Assembly (NCBI RefSeq): GCF_022829365.1
Contig: NZ_JAKSYJ010000236.1
Coordinates: forward strand, 124,001 to 188,000
Direction: 5' to 3'
DNA length: 64,000 nucleotides
DNA from: Methylobacterium sp. J-077
GTDB lineage: Bacteria > Pseudomonadota > Alphaproteobacteria > Rhizobiales > Beijerinckiaceae
The notes beneath the pieces were generated by a model that was not told where the DNA came from, did not search any database, and saw only the letters and a program-made list of their open reading frames with translations. Shown piece after piece: positions 25,901 through 33,226 of this stretch; position 1 is the stretch's first letter; the number at the start of each line of letters is the position of its first letter. The translations under genes and the position numbers were made by a program.

Positions 25901-26179
25901 TCACTTCCCGCCACCGCTGCTGGTGGAACCCACACGCGAAGGCTGTCCTTCGTTGCCGGCAGCAGCCGAGTCGGTATCGATGGCATCGGCAGCGCGACCG
26001 GTCGGCGAGTAAGTTACGGCATTCTCATCCCCGGTCGAGCCATTATGCCTGATCACCACACCTGGAGCGCCCGGGGGCACGATCACCTGGGTGCTGGTCG
26101 GCGTCTCAAAGACCGTCTGGGCGAACACGGGGGTCGCGAACGCTGAAGCGACCACAGCGGCTAGAGCGAGCTTGTTCAT
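25901..26179 (-). CDS. Small secreted protein, 92 aa
   Basis: Clear signal peptide MNKLALAAVVASAFATPVFAQ, then a low-complexity mature part with VIVPPGAPGVVIRHNGSTGDE and a Ser/Gly-rich end. AGGAGATCAGC precedes ATG 26179. The Pro-Gly-rich style recalls the proteins at 27625 and 34698. Function unknown. Confidence 0.7.
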   Translation of the reverse strand: MNKLALAAVVASAFATPVFAQTVFETPTSTQVIVPPGAPGVVIRHNGSTGDENAVTYSPTGRAADAIDTDSAAAGNEGQPSRVGSTSSGGGK

Positions 26180-26538
26180 GCTGATCTCCTGACGGATTGG
26201 TGCGGCAGAAAACTCCTGAGGCGTCTGGCAACTAGGATTGCGCGCAATCGATCCGGGAACCGGTAGACGCTGGCACACCAGTGTGTGCCGGCGCACGCTG
26301 GACACAAACGGCAACAGATGCGTCATCGAAGGCGCGGGCTCATTCCGCCTTCCGCAACTGCGCGTCACTCCGCTACACGACATCATGTGTCACCAGCCTT
26401 CGCCATCTGCCGCCCGTAGTCCGGCGCGATGTTGCAACGGAGCTGGATCGACATGGCCAGCGCTAGTAGTCAAAAGGAGTATTGACGCTCGGAGAAAATG
26501 GCAAAAACTTTCGAGAGTAATACTCCCCGGAGAAACTG
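26180..26538 (+). other. Gene-poor stretch with a hairpin and a repeat copy
   Basis: GGCACAC (26272-26278) pairs with GTGTGCC (26283-26289), and a dispersed repeat copy lies at 26391. No gene is supported. Confidence 0.45.
26391..26437 (-). repeat. Dispersed 50 bp repeat, copy 4
   Basis: CCTTCGCCATCTGCCGCCCG matches the family exactly for 20 bp, then drifts. A second partial start of the repeat (CATTCCGCCTTC) lies at 26341. Confidence 0.55.
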
Positions 26539-26739
26539 GTGCCTGAGTTCGCAATCTCAGAAAACTGCGATGGGCGCTGCATGGTCATCGCGCCGGGCCT
26601 CATCGTGGATGATCTGAGCCGTGAAATGGCTGAGGCATTCGTGGCTGCTTGTCTCAGAGTTCAGGGGAAAGCGTCACGTGGTGCAATAGGTGCCACACAC
26701 GCATCTTCGCGGGCGAGACGCTCAGCGCCGCGACATTAA
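26539..26739 (+). CDS. Hypothetical protein, 66 aa
   Basis: GTG start at 26539 with CCCGGAGAAA upstream. Contains FAISENCDGRCMVIAPGLIV and a helix SREMAEAFVAACLR. The last 20 residues look unstructured and basic, so the original C-terminus may be altered. Confidence 0.5.
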   Translation: MPEFAISENCDGRCMVIAPGLIVDDLSREMAEAFVAACLRVQGKASRGAIGATHASSRARRSAPRH

Positions 26740-26904
26740 ACAGACTGCCGGACGGGTTTGATCCCGCTGCCGTGAGTAGAGCGTGATCTGCGTAGAACGA
26801 GTGTTCCGGAGCACACCACGGATAAACGCGTGGTGATTAACCATTTCGTGCACCGTCCTCGCCGATGTGACTAAGGGGCGAGCAGGTGCTGGAGGGTCTC
26901 CAAC

Positions 26905-27288
26905 ATGATGTCTCTCACCGCCGTCCGAGTCGCCGCCCCGGTCATCCTCATCGCCTCGTGGGCCGCTCCATCTCTCGCACAGCCTGCCGCGAATGGCGGG
27001 CCGAAGCTCCTCATTCACGGCAACTACTGCGGGCCGGGCAACAACGCCCCGCTGCCGCCTATCGACGCTCTGGACGCAGCGTGCGCCCGCCACGACGCCT
27101 GCACGCCCGATGTCGGCCTACCATCTAAAGCATGTAATCTCCGGCTGGAACATGAGGCAGCCGCGATTGCTCGGGATCCTCGGCAATCGGACGATGTCCG
27201 CTCCTTGGCAGGCTTCGTGGCCTCGTTCGCCGCGTCAGCCGCGTCGAGCACCGCTCCGTCGGTGCTCCCGGCTAGGTTCGGTCGCTAA
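26905..27288 (+). CDS. Secreted phospholipase A2-like protein
   Basis: A 127 aa protein with signal peptide (VRVAAPVILIASWAAPSLAQ). It has the two PLA2 marks: a calcium-loop-like YCGPGN (residues 41-46) and the catalytic-type C-x-x-H-D-x-C (ACARHDAC, His63-Asp64). Cys positions would allow disulfides. The family hydrolyses the sn-2 ester of phospholipids. Bacterial and viral members act in host interaction or envelope entry. GGAGGG lies 8 bp before ATG 26905. Activity itself is inference, since the second catalytic Asp is not evident. Confidence 0.75.
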   Translation: MMSLTAVRVAAPVILIASWAAPSLAQPAANGGPKLLIHGNYCGPGNNAPLPPIDALDAACARHDACTPDVGLPSKACNLRLEHEAAAIARDPRQSDDVRSLAGFVASFAASAASSTAPSVLPARFGR

Positions 27289-27379
27289 GAGACTGTAGGT
27301 CAGCTCCCTCCAGCCGACGCCATCGTCCGGCCCCGCTGCAGCACCACGTCCTTAAACAGGTTTTGCCGGAGGCGGAGGC

Positions 27380-27430
27380 TCATTCCGCCTTCGCCATCTT
27401 CCGCCCGTGGTTCTGCACCACGTCGCGGAG
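27380..27430 (-). repeat. Dispersed 50 bp repeat, copy 5
   Basis: Minus strand reads LRDVVQNHGRKMAKAE-stop, nearly the same as copy 2. Confidence 0.65.
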
Positions 27431-27534
27431 TAGGCTGGCTGATCGCACTCTCGGCTTGGTGGCCACATAGCAGAGGCGGGGTGCCCAGGAACAGATTGCT
27501 ACTCCGTGTGCTTACTCATGAGATAGAGGTCGAT

Positions 27535-27621
27535 ATGCTGAAGGTTGGCCAGCTATGGCTAACCGGGTTGCCGATCCCCATCCTCATCTCAGCTTGGTTT
27601 TTCTTTTCGCGGGAGCGATAG
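27535..27621 (+). CDS. Single-pass membrane peptide, 28 aa
   Basis: MLKVGQLWLTGLPIPILISA followed by WFFFSRER: one hydrophobic helix with a basic end. GAGG lies 6 bp upstream and the next gene starts 3 bp later, which supports translation. Confidence 0.5.
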   Translation: MLKVGQLWLTGLPIPILISAWFFFSRER

Positions 27622-27624
27622 CGC

Positions 27625-27888
27625 ATGCCTTGTAGAATGCGTGTCCTGCTTGCTGTATCAGTTGTCGCCGTCATCGGCACAGGCGGAACTGGCATGGCGC
27701 GTGGCGGCGGCGCCATCCCTCCTGGCGGCCAACTGGCGGCAACAGCGCCCGGTGGGACGGAAGGCCTGGCGGGACCGAAGAATGTTGCTGACGCCGTCCG
27801 AAGCGGTAACGCCTATGGCTGGCGCCAAGGTGCAAGCCGGAATGGGGTCGAGTACCCCCACTATCGACCTCGGATAGGTAGGTATTGA
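27625..27888 (+). CDS. Small secreted protein of a PGGTEG family, 87 aa
   Basis: Signal peptide (MRVLLAVSVVAVIGTGGTGMA), then IPPGGQLAATAPGGTEG and a short Tyr/Arg-rich end. The motif PGGTEG followed by R/K-N-V is shared with the protein at 34698-34961, so the two are paralogues inside the element. Function unknown. Confidence 0.65.
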   Translation: MPCRMRVLLAVSVVAVIGTGGTGMARGGGAIPPGGQLAATAPGGTEGLAGPKNVADAVRSGNAYGWRQGASRNGVEYPHYRPRIGRY

Positions 27889-27978
27889 AAGAAGCGGTAG
27901 CCCTTGGCCCATCACCAAGGGACTGGAGCGGAGGCGGAAACTCGCCTCGCCGGCGAGCTAGACGACCTCCCCCGCTAG

Positions 27979-28009
27979 CCCGTGATCAGATTGGGCGGCG
28001 GGGCCGAGC
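27979..28009 (+). repeat. Direct repeat copy A (CCCGTGATCAGAT...GGGCCGAGC)
   Basis: Matches 28868-28896 at nearly every base apart from a 2 bp indel. Both copies are followed within 30-50 bp by a purine-rich ribosome-site-like sequence and ATG. Confidence 0.7.
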
Positions 28010-28145
28010 CGGCTGGTGCTCTATCAAGGGGTGCCAGTATGCCTGTGAAAGCTCAGCACGCTGGTGTTGGAACTCTCGCGCACTCGATCGGTTGGCTTAG
28101 CAACTGTACCAAGCAACACCGCCCCGTATTGCTCGGTATGGAAGC

Positions 28146-28184
28146 GCCCGACCAAGGATCATCTCCCCTTGGTCGGGCTTTTTT
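28146..28184 (+). terminator. Strong rho-independent terminator
   Basis: GCCCGACCAAGG pairs perfectly with CCTTGGTCGGGC around a 9 nt loop, followed by six T residues. Confidence 0.9.
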
Positions 28185-28298
28185 GTCTATCAGCAACATA
28201 TTGATACAAATCTGCGACCACTTGCACTGCACATGATGGGATCCCGTGTGCACCAGGCCGAGTTTTCGGATCACGCTTCTGGATAGGAGATGATCCTG

Positions 28299-28727
28299 AT
28301 GAAACGTCTTACTCTTGCATCGACAGCGCTGCTGGCTGCGATTGCGTTTGTTCCCACTGGTGCTGATGCCCGTGGCTTCGGCGGTGGTGGCTTCCACGGT
28401 GGTGGCTTTGGCGGCGGCTTCCGGGGTGGTGGCTTCGGTGGCGGTTTCCGCGGCGCAGGCTTCCGTGGTGGCTACGGTGGGTTCCGTGGCGGTTATGGCC
28501 GCTTCGGTTACGGCTATGGCCGCGGTTATGGCTACGGCGGCTACGGCTTGGGTCTGGGCCTCCTGACTGGTGCAGCCGTTGGATACGGCCTCGCCGGCGG
28601 CTACGGGTATCCCTACGGCGGTTACGGATATGGCTACGGCGGCCCCTACGGTGGGTATGCTCCGGTGGGCTATTACGGCGGCCCCTACGGCTATTACCGT
28701 CGGCCGTATGGCTACTACGGTTACTGA
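28299..28727 (+). CDS. Gly/Tyr-rich secreted repeat protein, 142 aa
   Basis: Signal peptide MKRLTLASTALLAAIAFVPTGADA, then a mature chain made of GGF/GGY-type repeats: phenylalanine-bearing GGGFHGGGFGGGF units first, tyrosine-bearing YGYG and YGGPYG units later, with one hydrophobic break (LGLGLLTGAAVGYGLAG). Likely extracellular or surface-bound. Such Gly/Tyr proteins can self-associate. AGGAG lies 9 bp before ATG 28299, so this start is preferred over ATG 28290. Confidence 0.72.
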   Translation: MKRLTLASTALLAAIAFVPTGADARGFGGGGFHGGGFGGGFRGGGFGGGFRGAGFRGGYGGFRGGYGRFGYGYGRGYGYGGYGLGLGLLTGAAVGYGLAGGYGYPYGGYGYGYGGPYGGYAPVGYYGGPYGYYRRPYGYYGY

Positions 28728-28867
28728 GGTTGGCGTCTTACGCCTGAGCTATATGCAGCTGGCTTACAAATGGCGCCATACACTCGCTCGTAACTGGGGT
28801 TTGGCATGATGCTGTTGGGCCACGTTGCGCAGCGGCCCACCGTTGGTGAGATCGGATGCTGCCCTGT

Positions 28868-28896
28868 CCCGTGATCAGATCGGGGCGGGGCCGAGC
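28868..28896 (+). repeat. Direct repeat copy B
   Basis: Partner of 27979-28009. It lies 21 bp before the ATG of the 72 aa gene, so it may carry its promoter or leader. Confidence 0.7.
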
Positions 28897-28917
28897 GCCC
28901 GGTTCTATAAGGGGGGC

Positions 28918-29136
28918 ATGCTCATGTCGGTCGAGCCAGACCAAAAGTTGTCAGACGAGGAGCTCGACCAGCTAGCGCGCGAGCTCTTCGCCGAGGTCCG
29001 GGGGGAAACGTCCGAGGCCCAAGCGGAAAGGGCGCTACAGAGCGCCGGCGAGGTGGCTGGAGAGGTCGTTCCAATCCTGCCAGACTGGCTCCTGGAGGTT
29101 GGCGACGACGATGCCGAGGGCAATGGCGCCGCTTAA
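28918..29136 (+). CDS. Hypothetical acidic protein, 72 aa
   Basis: Helical and acidic: LSDEELDQLARELFAEVRGE, then a segment VVPILPDWLLEVGDDDAEG. AGGGGGGC directly precedes ATG 28918. No signal peptide. Function unknown. Confidence 0.6.
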   Translation: MLMSVEPDQKLSDEELDQLARELFAEVRGETSEAQAERALQSAGEVAGEVVPILPDWLLEVGDDDAEGNGAA

Positions 29137-29267
29137 ACAGCCTGCACTGCGGTCACGTTCGATAAGGGGCCACGAACGCTCAGCGGATATGCACAGCTGG
29201 ATCGCAACTAGGCACGATCATTGGACATTGGAAGAACACAGTCGTATCGGCACCCCAAGGCCCCCAC

Positions 29268-29348
29268 ATGTTGCTTATCTCATCCCTCGTGGCAGGCACG
29301 TTCGTGCTCGCCACATCGTTCTCGCTCATTGCCGTCTTGACGGATTGA
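29268..29348 (+). CDS. Possible 26 aa membrane peptide
   Basis: MLLISSLVAGTFVLATSF plus SLIAVLTD forms one hydrophobic helix. No clear ribosome binding site. Confidence 0.35.
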   Translation: MLLISSLVAGTFVLATSFSLIAVLTD

Positions 29349-29374
29349 GCTTGCGCCGGGCGTGGGTGGTCGGC

Positions 29375-29770
29375 TTACGAGCCGATCCCCCGCGCCGCCA
29401 GAACGGTTCGAAGTGCTTCGGCGAGCCCCTCAGCCGCGAAGGGCTTACGCAGGAAGCGAGCGCCCATGGGCATCTGCTCAGCCCCCGGCCACTCCACCCC
29501 CGATACGATCAGGATAGCGAGCTCGGGCCAACGTGCCGCGACAGCCTTGGCCAGGGTAAAGCCGCTAAGGGGCTCACCAGCGAGGTCCACGTCTGCGATC
29601 ATGGCCACGAGTTCGGGCCGAGCCGCCAGATGGGCCTGTGCGGCCTCTATGGTAGCAGCCTCGGCGACCTCGTAGCCAGCATCCCGCAAGGCTGCAGCCG
29701 CTTCCATGAGCTGCACGGGGCTGTCTTCGACAACCAGCACGGCTAGCCGCGGCGCAAGGGCGTCCGCCAT
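29375..29770 (-). CDS. Stand-alone response regulator receiver carried by the element
   Basis: A 131 aa single receiver domain. LAVLVVEDSPVQLMEAA gives the acidic pair, VAMIADVDLAGEPLSG the phospho-acceptor Asp, ILIVSG the switch Ser and FLRKPF the conserved Lys. No output domain, so it acts by protein contact, like CheY or stress-response receivers. GTGGAG precedes ATG 29770. An element inside a chemotaxis gene that carries its own receiver invites a test of cross-talk. Confidence 0.85.
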   Translation of the reverse strand: MADALAPRLAVLVVEDSPVQLMEAAAALRDAGYEVAEAATIEAAQAHLAARPELVAMIADVDLAGEPLSGFTLAKAVAARWPELAILIVSGVEWPGAEQMPMGARFLRKPFAAEGLAEALRTVLAARGIGS

Positions 29771-29862
29771 TCGGGGTCTCCACACGATTGGTGCCGCACT
29801 AACGCAGCTGAACCCGATTGCGTCCCGTGGTTGAGGGGATGGTCTTCGATTGGAGCAGACAG

Positions 29863-30120
29863 TCAGCCTATGGCTTGCGGGTGCCGCGATGGTGTGCCGG
29901 TGAACGCGGCAGGCGTCAGCGGGCAGCCGGGATGGCTGCGCCGGTGCTGCAGCTTGTAGCTTCCACCAGAGGTGAAGTTGCCCGCGATGATCACCTGCCC
30001 ATGGCAGGCTGGGCAGCGCTTCGGAACCATCCTGTAGATGGAACGCGCGTCCAGAAGACTGACGGCGCTCCATGCACCGTCAACCTCCACCTCGCACGTC
30101 TGCTGATCGGCCACCGGCAC
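29863..30120 (-). CDS. Hypothetical protein with CPACHG motif, 85 aa
   Basis: Contains RMVPKRCPACHGQVIIAGNF, a Cys-x-x-Cys knuckle that could bind zinc, followed by YKLQHRRSHPGCP with more His/Cys. GTG 30120 is chosen because the frame becomes low-complexity further upstream and the next gene ends at 30135. Possibly a small zinc-binding regulator. Confidence 0.55.
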   Translation of the reverse strand: MPVADQQTCEVEVDGAWSAVSLLDARSIYRMVPKRCPACHGQVIIAGNFTSGGSYKLQHRRSHPGCPLTPAAFTGTPSRHPQAIG

Positions 30121-30134
30121 TACGCTCGATGACT

Positions 30135-30311
30135 TCAGACCCGGATCTCTTCTGCGTGTAGGCCACCGGCCCGCAGGTGATCCGGGATGTCTGCATGGTC
30201 GTAGTACCCGGCTTCGTGGGCCATGGCGTCGAGGGCAGCGATCGGGTCTGCGGCTGAGCCAGTCCAGAGGATCGTGCCTGTCGTCGCCTGGCGGATTTGG
30301 AACACCTTCAT
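30135..30311 (-). CDS. Hypothetical protein, 58 aa
   Basis: Starts MKVFQIRQATTGTILWTGSA, then a helix PIAALDAMAHEAGY. GGAGGGTG lies upstream of ATG 30311. I recall similar small proteins in Methylobacterium (not checked). Function unknown. Confidence 0.62.
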   Translation of the reverse strand: MKVFQIRQATTGTILWTGSAADPIAALDAMAHEAGYYDHADIPDHLRAGGLHAEEIRV

Positions 30312-30423
30312 CACTACACCCTCCCACATATGTTGAGCGATCAAGCGTAGCGGCGTCCGCGACGTTCCAGCGCTACCTCAATCGGTCAGCATGCCGCATG
30401 GGTGGCGCTCCTTTGAGGATGGC

Positions 30424-30540
30424 TCAGGCGAAGTGCATCGGCAGTGCGAGGCCGACGAGGGCGACATACGCGCCGACGAGGAAGGCGCCAGCCGGGACAA
30501 CGACACCGCTGAGCAGGACGACGCGGGATGAGAGGGACAT
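30424..30540 (-). CDS. Small membrane protein, 38 aa
   Basis: MSLSSRVVLLSGVVVPAGAF followed by LVGAYVALVGLALPMHFA: one or two short hydrophobic helices. GTGGAG lies 7 bp before ATG 30540. Confidence 0.55.
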   Translation of the reverse strand: MSLSSRVVLLSGVVVPAGAFLVGAYVALVGLALPMHFA

Positions 30541-30689
30541 GACAATCTCCACTGGAAGGGCGGCGGCTGCCGTCGTAGAGAGAGGTTTATGCCCAAGCTC
30601 CGCGGATCGATGTGCTGCGGGACACCCGGTAATTTGTTCGAATCCAGCTACAAGATCACGCGCAGCAGGGCAGCTTTCAGGGCCCGCGG

Positions 30690-30806
30690 TTAGGCGGCCG
30701 TGTAGCCCGCCCCCATGTCGGGATCGGTACCGGAAGCATCGATCTGCCGAAGTGCGTGCTGAAGCGCCGCCCGGGCGAATGCGATCTCGACTGGATCGGT
30801 GGGCAT
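30690..30806 (-). CDS. Hypothetical small protein, 38 aa
   Basis: Reads MPTDPVEIAFARAALQHALR and ends GAGYTAA. The start lies 2 bp after the stop of the upstream gene (TGATTATG), a coupled arrangement that supports it. Confidence 0.5.
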   Translation of the reverse strand: MPTDPVEIAFARAALQHALRQIDASGTDPDMGAGYTAA

Positions 30807-30808
30807 AA

Positions 30809-30949
30809 TCAGAACGCCCCCCCCTCCGGCGGGACAACCGGGATCGAGACGAGCGTCGAGCCATCCCGGTCGGTTATCGTGACGACAACGGTTTGCTCAG
30901 TGCCGCGGCCTGGAGCGCGACCCCTCGGAAAGGTGACGACGTTATTCAT
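30809..30949 (-). CDS. Hypothetical small protein, 46 aa
   Basis: Reads MNNVVTFPRGRAPGRGTEQT followed by VVVTITDRDGSTLVSIPVVP. Beta-rich ending. First gene of a two-gene unit with the 38 aa protein. Function unknown. Confidence 0.5.
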   Translation of the reverse strand: MNNVVTFPRGRAPGRGTEQTVVVTITDRDGSTLVSIPVVPPEGGAF

Positions 30950-31043
30950 CCAGTGAGCGTAATTGGACAATCTGGCTCAAGCCATCAGATTGCGGTGGCT
31001 CACGCAGGGCGCCGGCGTAGGGGTTCGGCAAGAGGAGTGACTG

Positions 31044-31247
31044 ATGGGAGCGCTCGCCGGTGCCGATCGTTGCCCCTGCATGCGCACAGCCCTCATCGCC
31101 CTGATCGTGCTGGTTCGGTTCGGCCCTGATGTCGCCTATGCGATGCACCACACGCTCCCGGATCTAGATACATCGCGCCAGACGACCGCGCCGAAGTGGA
31201 TCGTCAGCCCTCCCGCGGTCGTGGTGATACGGCCACCGACGCCCTGA
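31044..31247 (+). CDS. Small secreted or anchored protein, 67 aa
   Basis: Hydrophobic segment RTALIALIVLVRFGPDVAYA near the N-terminus, then a short polar tail ending in VVVIRPPTP. ATG 31044 has GAGGAG 7 bp upstream. An internal ATG at 31080 would give a neater signal peptide. Function unknown. Confidence 0.55.
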   Translation: MGALAGADRCPCMRTALIALIVLVRFGPDVAYAMHHTLPDLDTSRQTTAPKWIVSPPAVVVIRPPTP

Positions 31248-31427
31248 GGCAGGCCCTGAGATGGGCGCGTTCGCAGCGGTCGGTCGCCGTAAGTAACTGA
31301 CGGCGCTCTGGTTCTTCGACACGATCCACAGCACTTCACCGCCAAATCGCGCCCTCTGTGATCATCCGTTGAACCAAGGCCTCGCATCGGGTCTGTTCGC
31401 ATTTGTTCTCATGCGACGGAGGGGCAG

Positions 31428-31880
31428 GTGCATCTCAATCGGGTCGACGAGTTGTTGATCCAGGGTTCGGATGCCGTGCGGGTTCCGCTAATCGGACACG
31501 CCCTGTGTGCTGGCTTCCCATCGCCGGCCGACGACTTCCTGGAAGGCGCGCTGGAGTTGCCGCGCTGGCTCGTGCCAAACCCACCCGCCACTTTCCTGTG
31601 GCGGATCTCCGGCTCCTCGATGGAGGGAGCCGGCATCTATGACCGCGACCTCGCCTGCGTGGACCGCAGCCTCAAGCCCAGCCACGGCAGCGTCGTGGTA
31701 GCAGCGATCGATGGCCAGATGAGCTGCAAGCGCCTGGTGATCGACGGCAACGTCGCCCGGTTGGCGTTCTGTAGCCCGGAGCTGCCCGCCTTCGCAGTCG
31801 ACGAGCTGGGAGAGGGCCTGATCTGGGGGGTGGTGCGGTTCTCGATCCGCTGGCACGTCGCCCGGGGCCGACTGTCGTGA
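31428..31880 (+). CDS. umuD: UmuD-like S24 peptidase (SOS polymerase accessory)
   Basis: A 150 aa LexA-family protein. Self-cleavage site Ala28-Gly29 (CAGF), catalytic Ser64 in GSSMEG and Lys101 in SCKRL are all present. In the family, RecA-stimulated self-cleavage gives UmuD', the partner of UmuC in DNA polymerase V. GTG 31428 follows GGAGG by 5 bp. Its stop overlaps the umuC start (GTGA). Two GTTC half sites 10 bp apart lie just upstream (31395 and 31405), close to but not matching the usual alphaproteobacterial LexA spacing. Confidence 0.9.
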   Translation: MHLNRVDELLIQGSDAVRVPLIGHALCAGFPSPADDFLEGALELPRWLVPNPPATFLWRISGSSMEGAGIYDRDLACVDRSLKPSHGSVVVAAIDGQMSCKRLVIDGNVARLAFCSPELPAFAVDELGEGLIWGVVRFSIRWHVARGRLS

Positions 31881-33205
31881 GCGTGCAGGCGCCGCGTCTG
31901 CGCGATCGGATCGGCGGCGGCGGGGCGGTGGCGCTGATCGACGGCAACAGTTTCTACTGCTCGTGCGAGCGGGTGTTCGATCCGAAGCTCGCCGCGGTAC
32001 CGGTGATCGTGCTGTCGAACAACGACGGCTGTGCCATCGCCCGGAGCAGTGAGGCCAAGGCACTCGGCATCAAGATGGGCGATCCCTACTTCAAGATCCG
32101 CGAGATGTGCCGGCGACAGGGCGTGCGGGTGTTCTCCTCGAACTACACGCTCTACGGCGACATGAGCGGCCGCACCAACGCGGTCTACCGGCAGTTCAGC
32201 CCGCGGGTGGAGATCTACTCCATCGACGAGAGCTTCCTGAACCTCTCGGACGTGGCGCCAGGCCTACGGGTGGAACTCGCGCGGGATCTGCGCGCCACCG
32301 TGCGGGCCTGGACGGGGATCCCTACGTGCGTCGGGATCGGCCCCACCAAGACGCTGGCGAAGCTGGCCAACCACATCGCCAAGACCGTGCCTGAGCTGCA
32401 GGGCGTGTGCGATCTAACTGACCCGACTGCCTACGCGCACTGGCTCTGCCGGATCGACGTGGCCGAGGTCTGGGGCATCGGCCGAGCCTCGCTGGCGAAG
32501 TTGGAGGCCATGGGCGTCGAGAGCGTGGCGGATTTGCGTGACCTCGATCCTCGGCCGGTGCGCAAGGGCCTGACGGTGGTGGGCGAGCGCATCATCCATG
32601 AGCTGCGCGGGCTCGCCTGCCTGCCGCTGGAGATGGTCCCGGCGCGGCGGAAGGGCTGCGCGGTCACGCGGTCGTTCAGCAGCCGCATCACCGAACGGGC
32701 GGTCCTCGAAGAGGCCGTGGCCGCGCACGCCACCAGGCTGGGCGAAAAGCTGCGGCGCGAGGGGCTGGCCACCAACCACGTGTCCATCTTCTACCATACC
32801 AGCGAGCATGACCGGGACGCCCCGATGCGATCGGTCTCAACAACGGTCAGTCTGCCTGAGCACACGAACGACACGCTGGTGCTGATCAAAGCCGCCCGGC
32901 ACGGGGTAGCCAAGACGTGGCGCGAGCCCGGGGAGCGGCCTTGGCGGTACTCGAAGGCGGGCATCATCACCAACGACCTAGTGCCGCTGTCGCACAGCCC
33001 CCGGGCGCTGATCGGGCAGATGGACCGCGAACGATCAGGACCGCTCATGGCGGCCATGGACGCCTGCAACGCCCGGTGGGGGCGCGGCGCGGTAGTACCG
33101 GCCCGATCCGGGCTCGTGACCCGGCGTGAATGGAACACCAAGTTCGAGATGCGCACGCCGCGCTACACGACACAGGTCACCGAGTTGCCGGTCGCCCACG
33201 CCTGA
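31877..33205 (+). CDS. umuC: UmuC, Y-family DNA polymerase V catalytic subunit
   Basis: A 442 aa translesion polymerase. Catalytic blocks: LIDGNSFYCSCERVF (metal Asp), VIVLSNNDGCAIARS, and YSIDESFLNL with the Asp-Glu pair. Then PTKTLAKLANH and a helix-hairpin-helix region around WGIGRASLAKLEAMGV, and the C-terminal UmuC-specific part. It copies past DNA damage under SOS control. Mobile-element umuDC pairs are common and raise mutation after damage. Confidence 0.95.
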   Translation: MSVQAPRLRDRIGGGGAVALIDGNSFYCSCERVFDPKLAAVPVIVLSNNDGCAIARSSEAKALGIKMGDPYFKIREMCRRQGVRVFSSNYTLYGDMSGRTNAVYRQFSPRVEIYSIDESFLNLSDVAPGLRVELARDLRATVRAWTGIPTCVGIGPTKTLAKLANHIAKTVPELQGVCDLTDPTAYAHWLCRIDVAEVWGIGRASLAKLEAMGVESVADLRDLDPRPVRKGLTVVGERIIHELRGLACLPLEMVPARRKGCAVTRSFSSRITERAVLEEAVAAHATRLGEKLRREGLATNHVSIFYHTSEHDRDAPMRSVSTTVSLPEHTNDTLVLIKAARHGVAKTWREPGERPWRYSKAGIITNDLVPLSHSPRALIGQMDRERSGPLMAAMDACNARWGRGAVVPARSGLVTRREWNTKFEMRTPRYTTQVTELPVAHA

Positions 33206-33226
33206 GCGCGTTGGTCCGAGCTGTGA

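Larger units (their letters stand above)
27889..28298 (+). other. Intergenic stretch with repeat and terminator
   Basis: Contains a 31 bp direct repeat copy (27979-28009) and a strong terminator (28146-28184). A frame from 28039 that reads through the terminator is not trusted. Confidence 0.5.

Noticed and set aside
23461..27430. CRISPR array suggested by repeated 50 bp units
   Set aside because: Copies are hundreds to thousands of bases apart, vary in sequence, and have no regular spacers or cas genes.
28039..28236. A 65-codon frame starting MPVKAQHAGVGTLAH
   Set aside because: It reads straight through the strong terminator at 28146-28184.
31395..31408. LexA box upstream of umuD
   Set aside because: The two GTTC half sites are separated by 6 bp, while the alphaproteobacterial consensus has 7. 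It is noted but not called.
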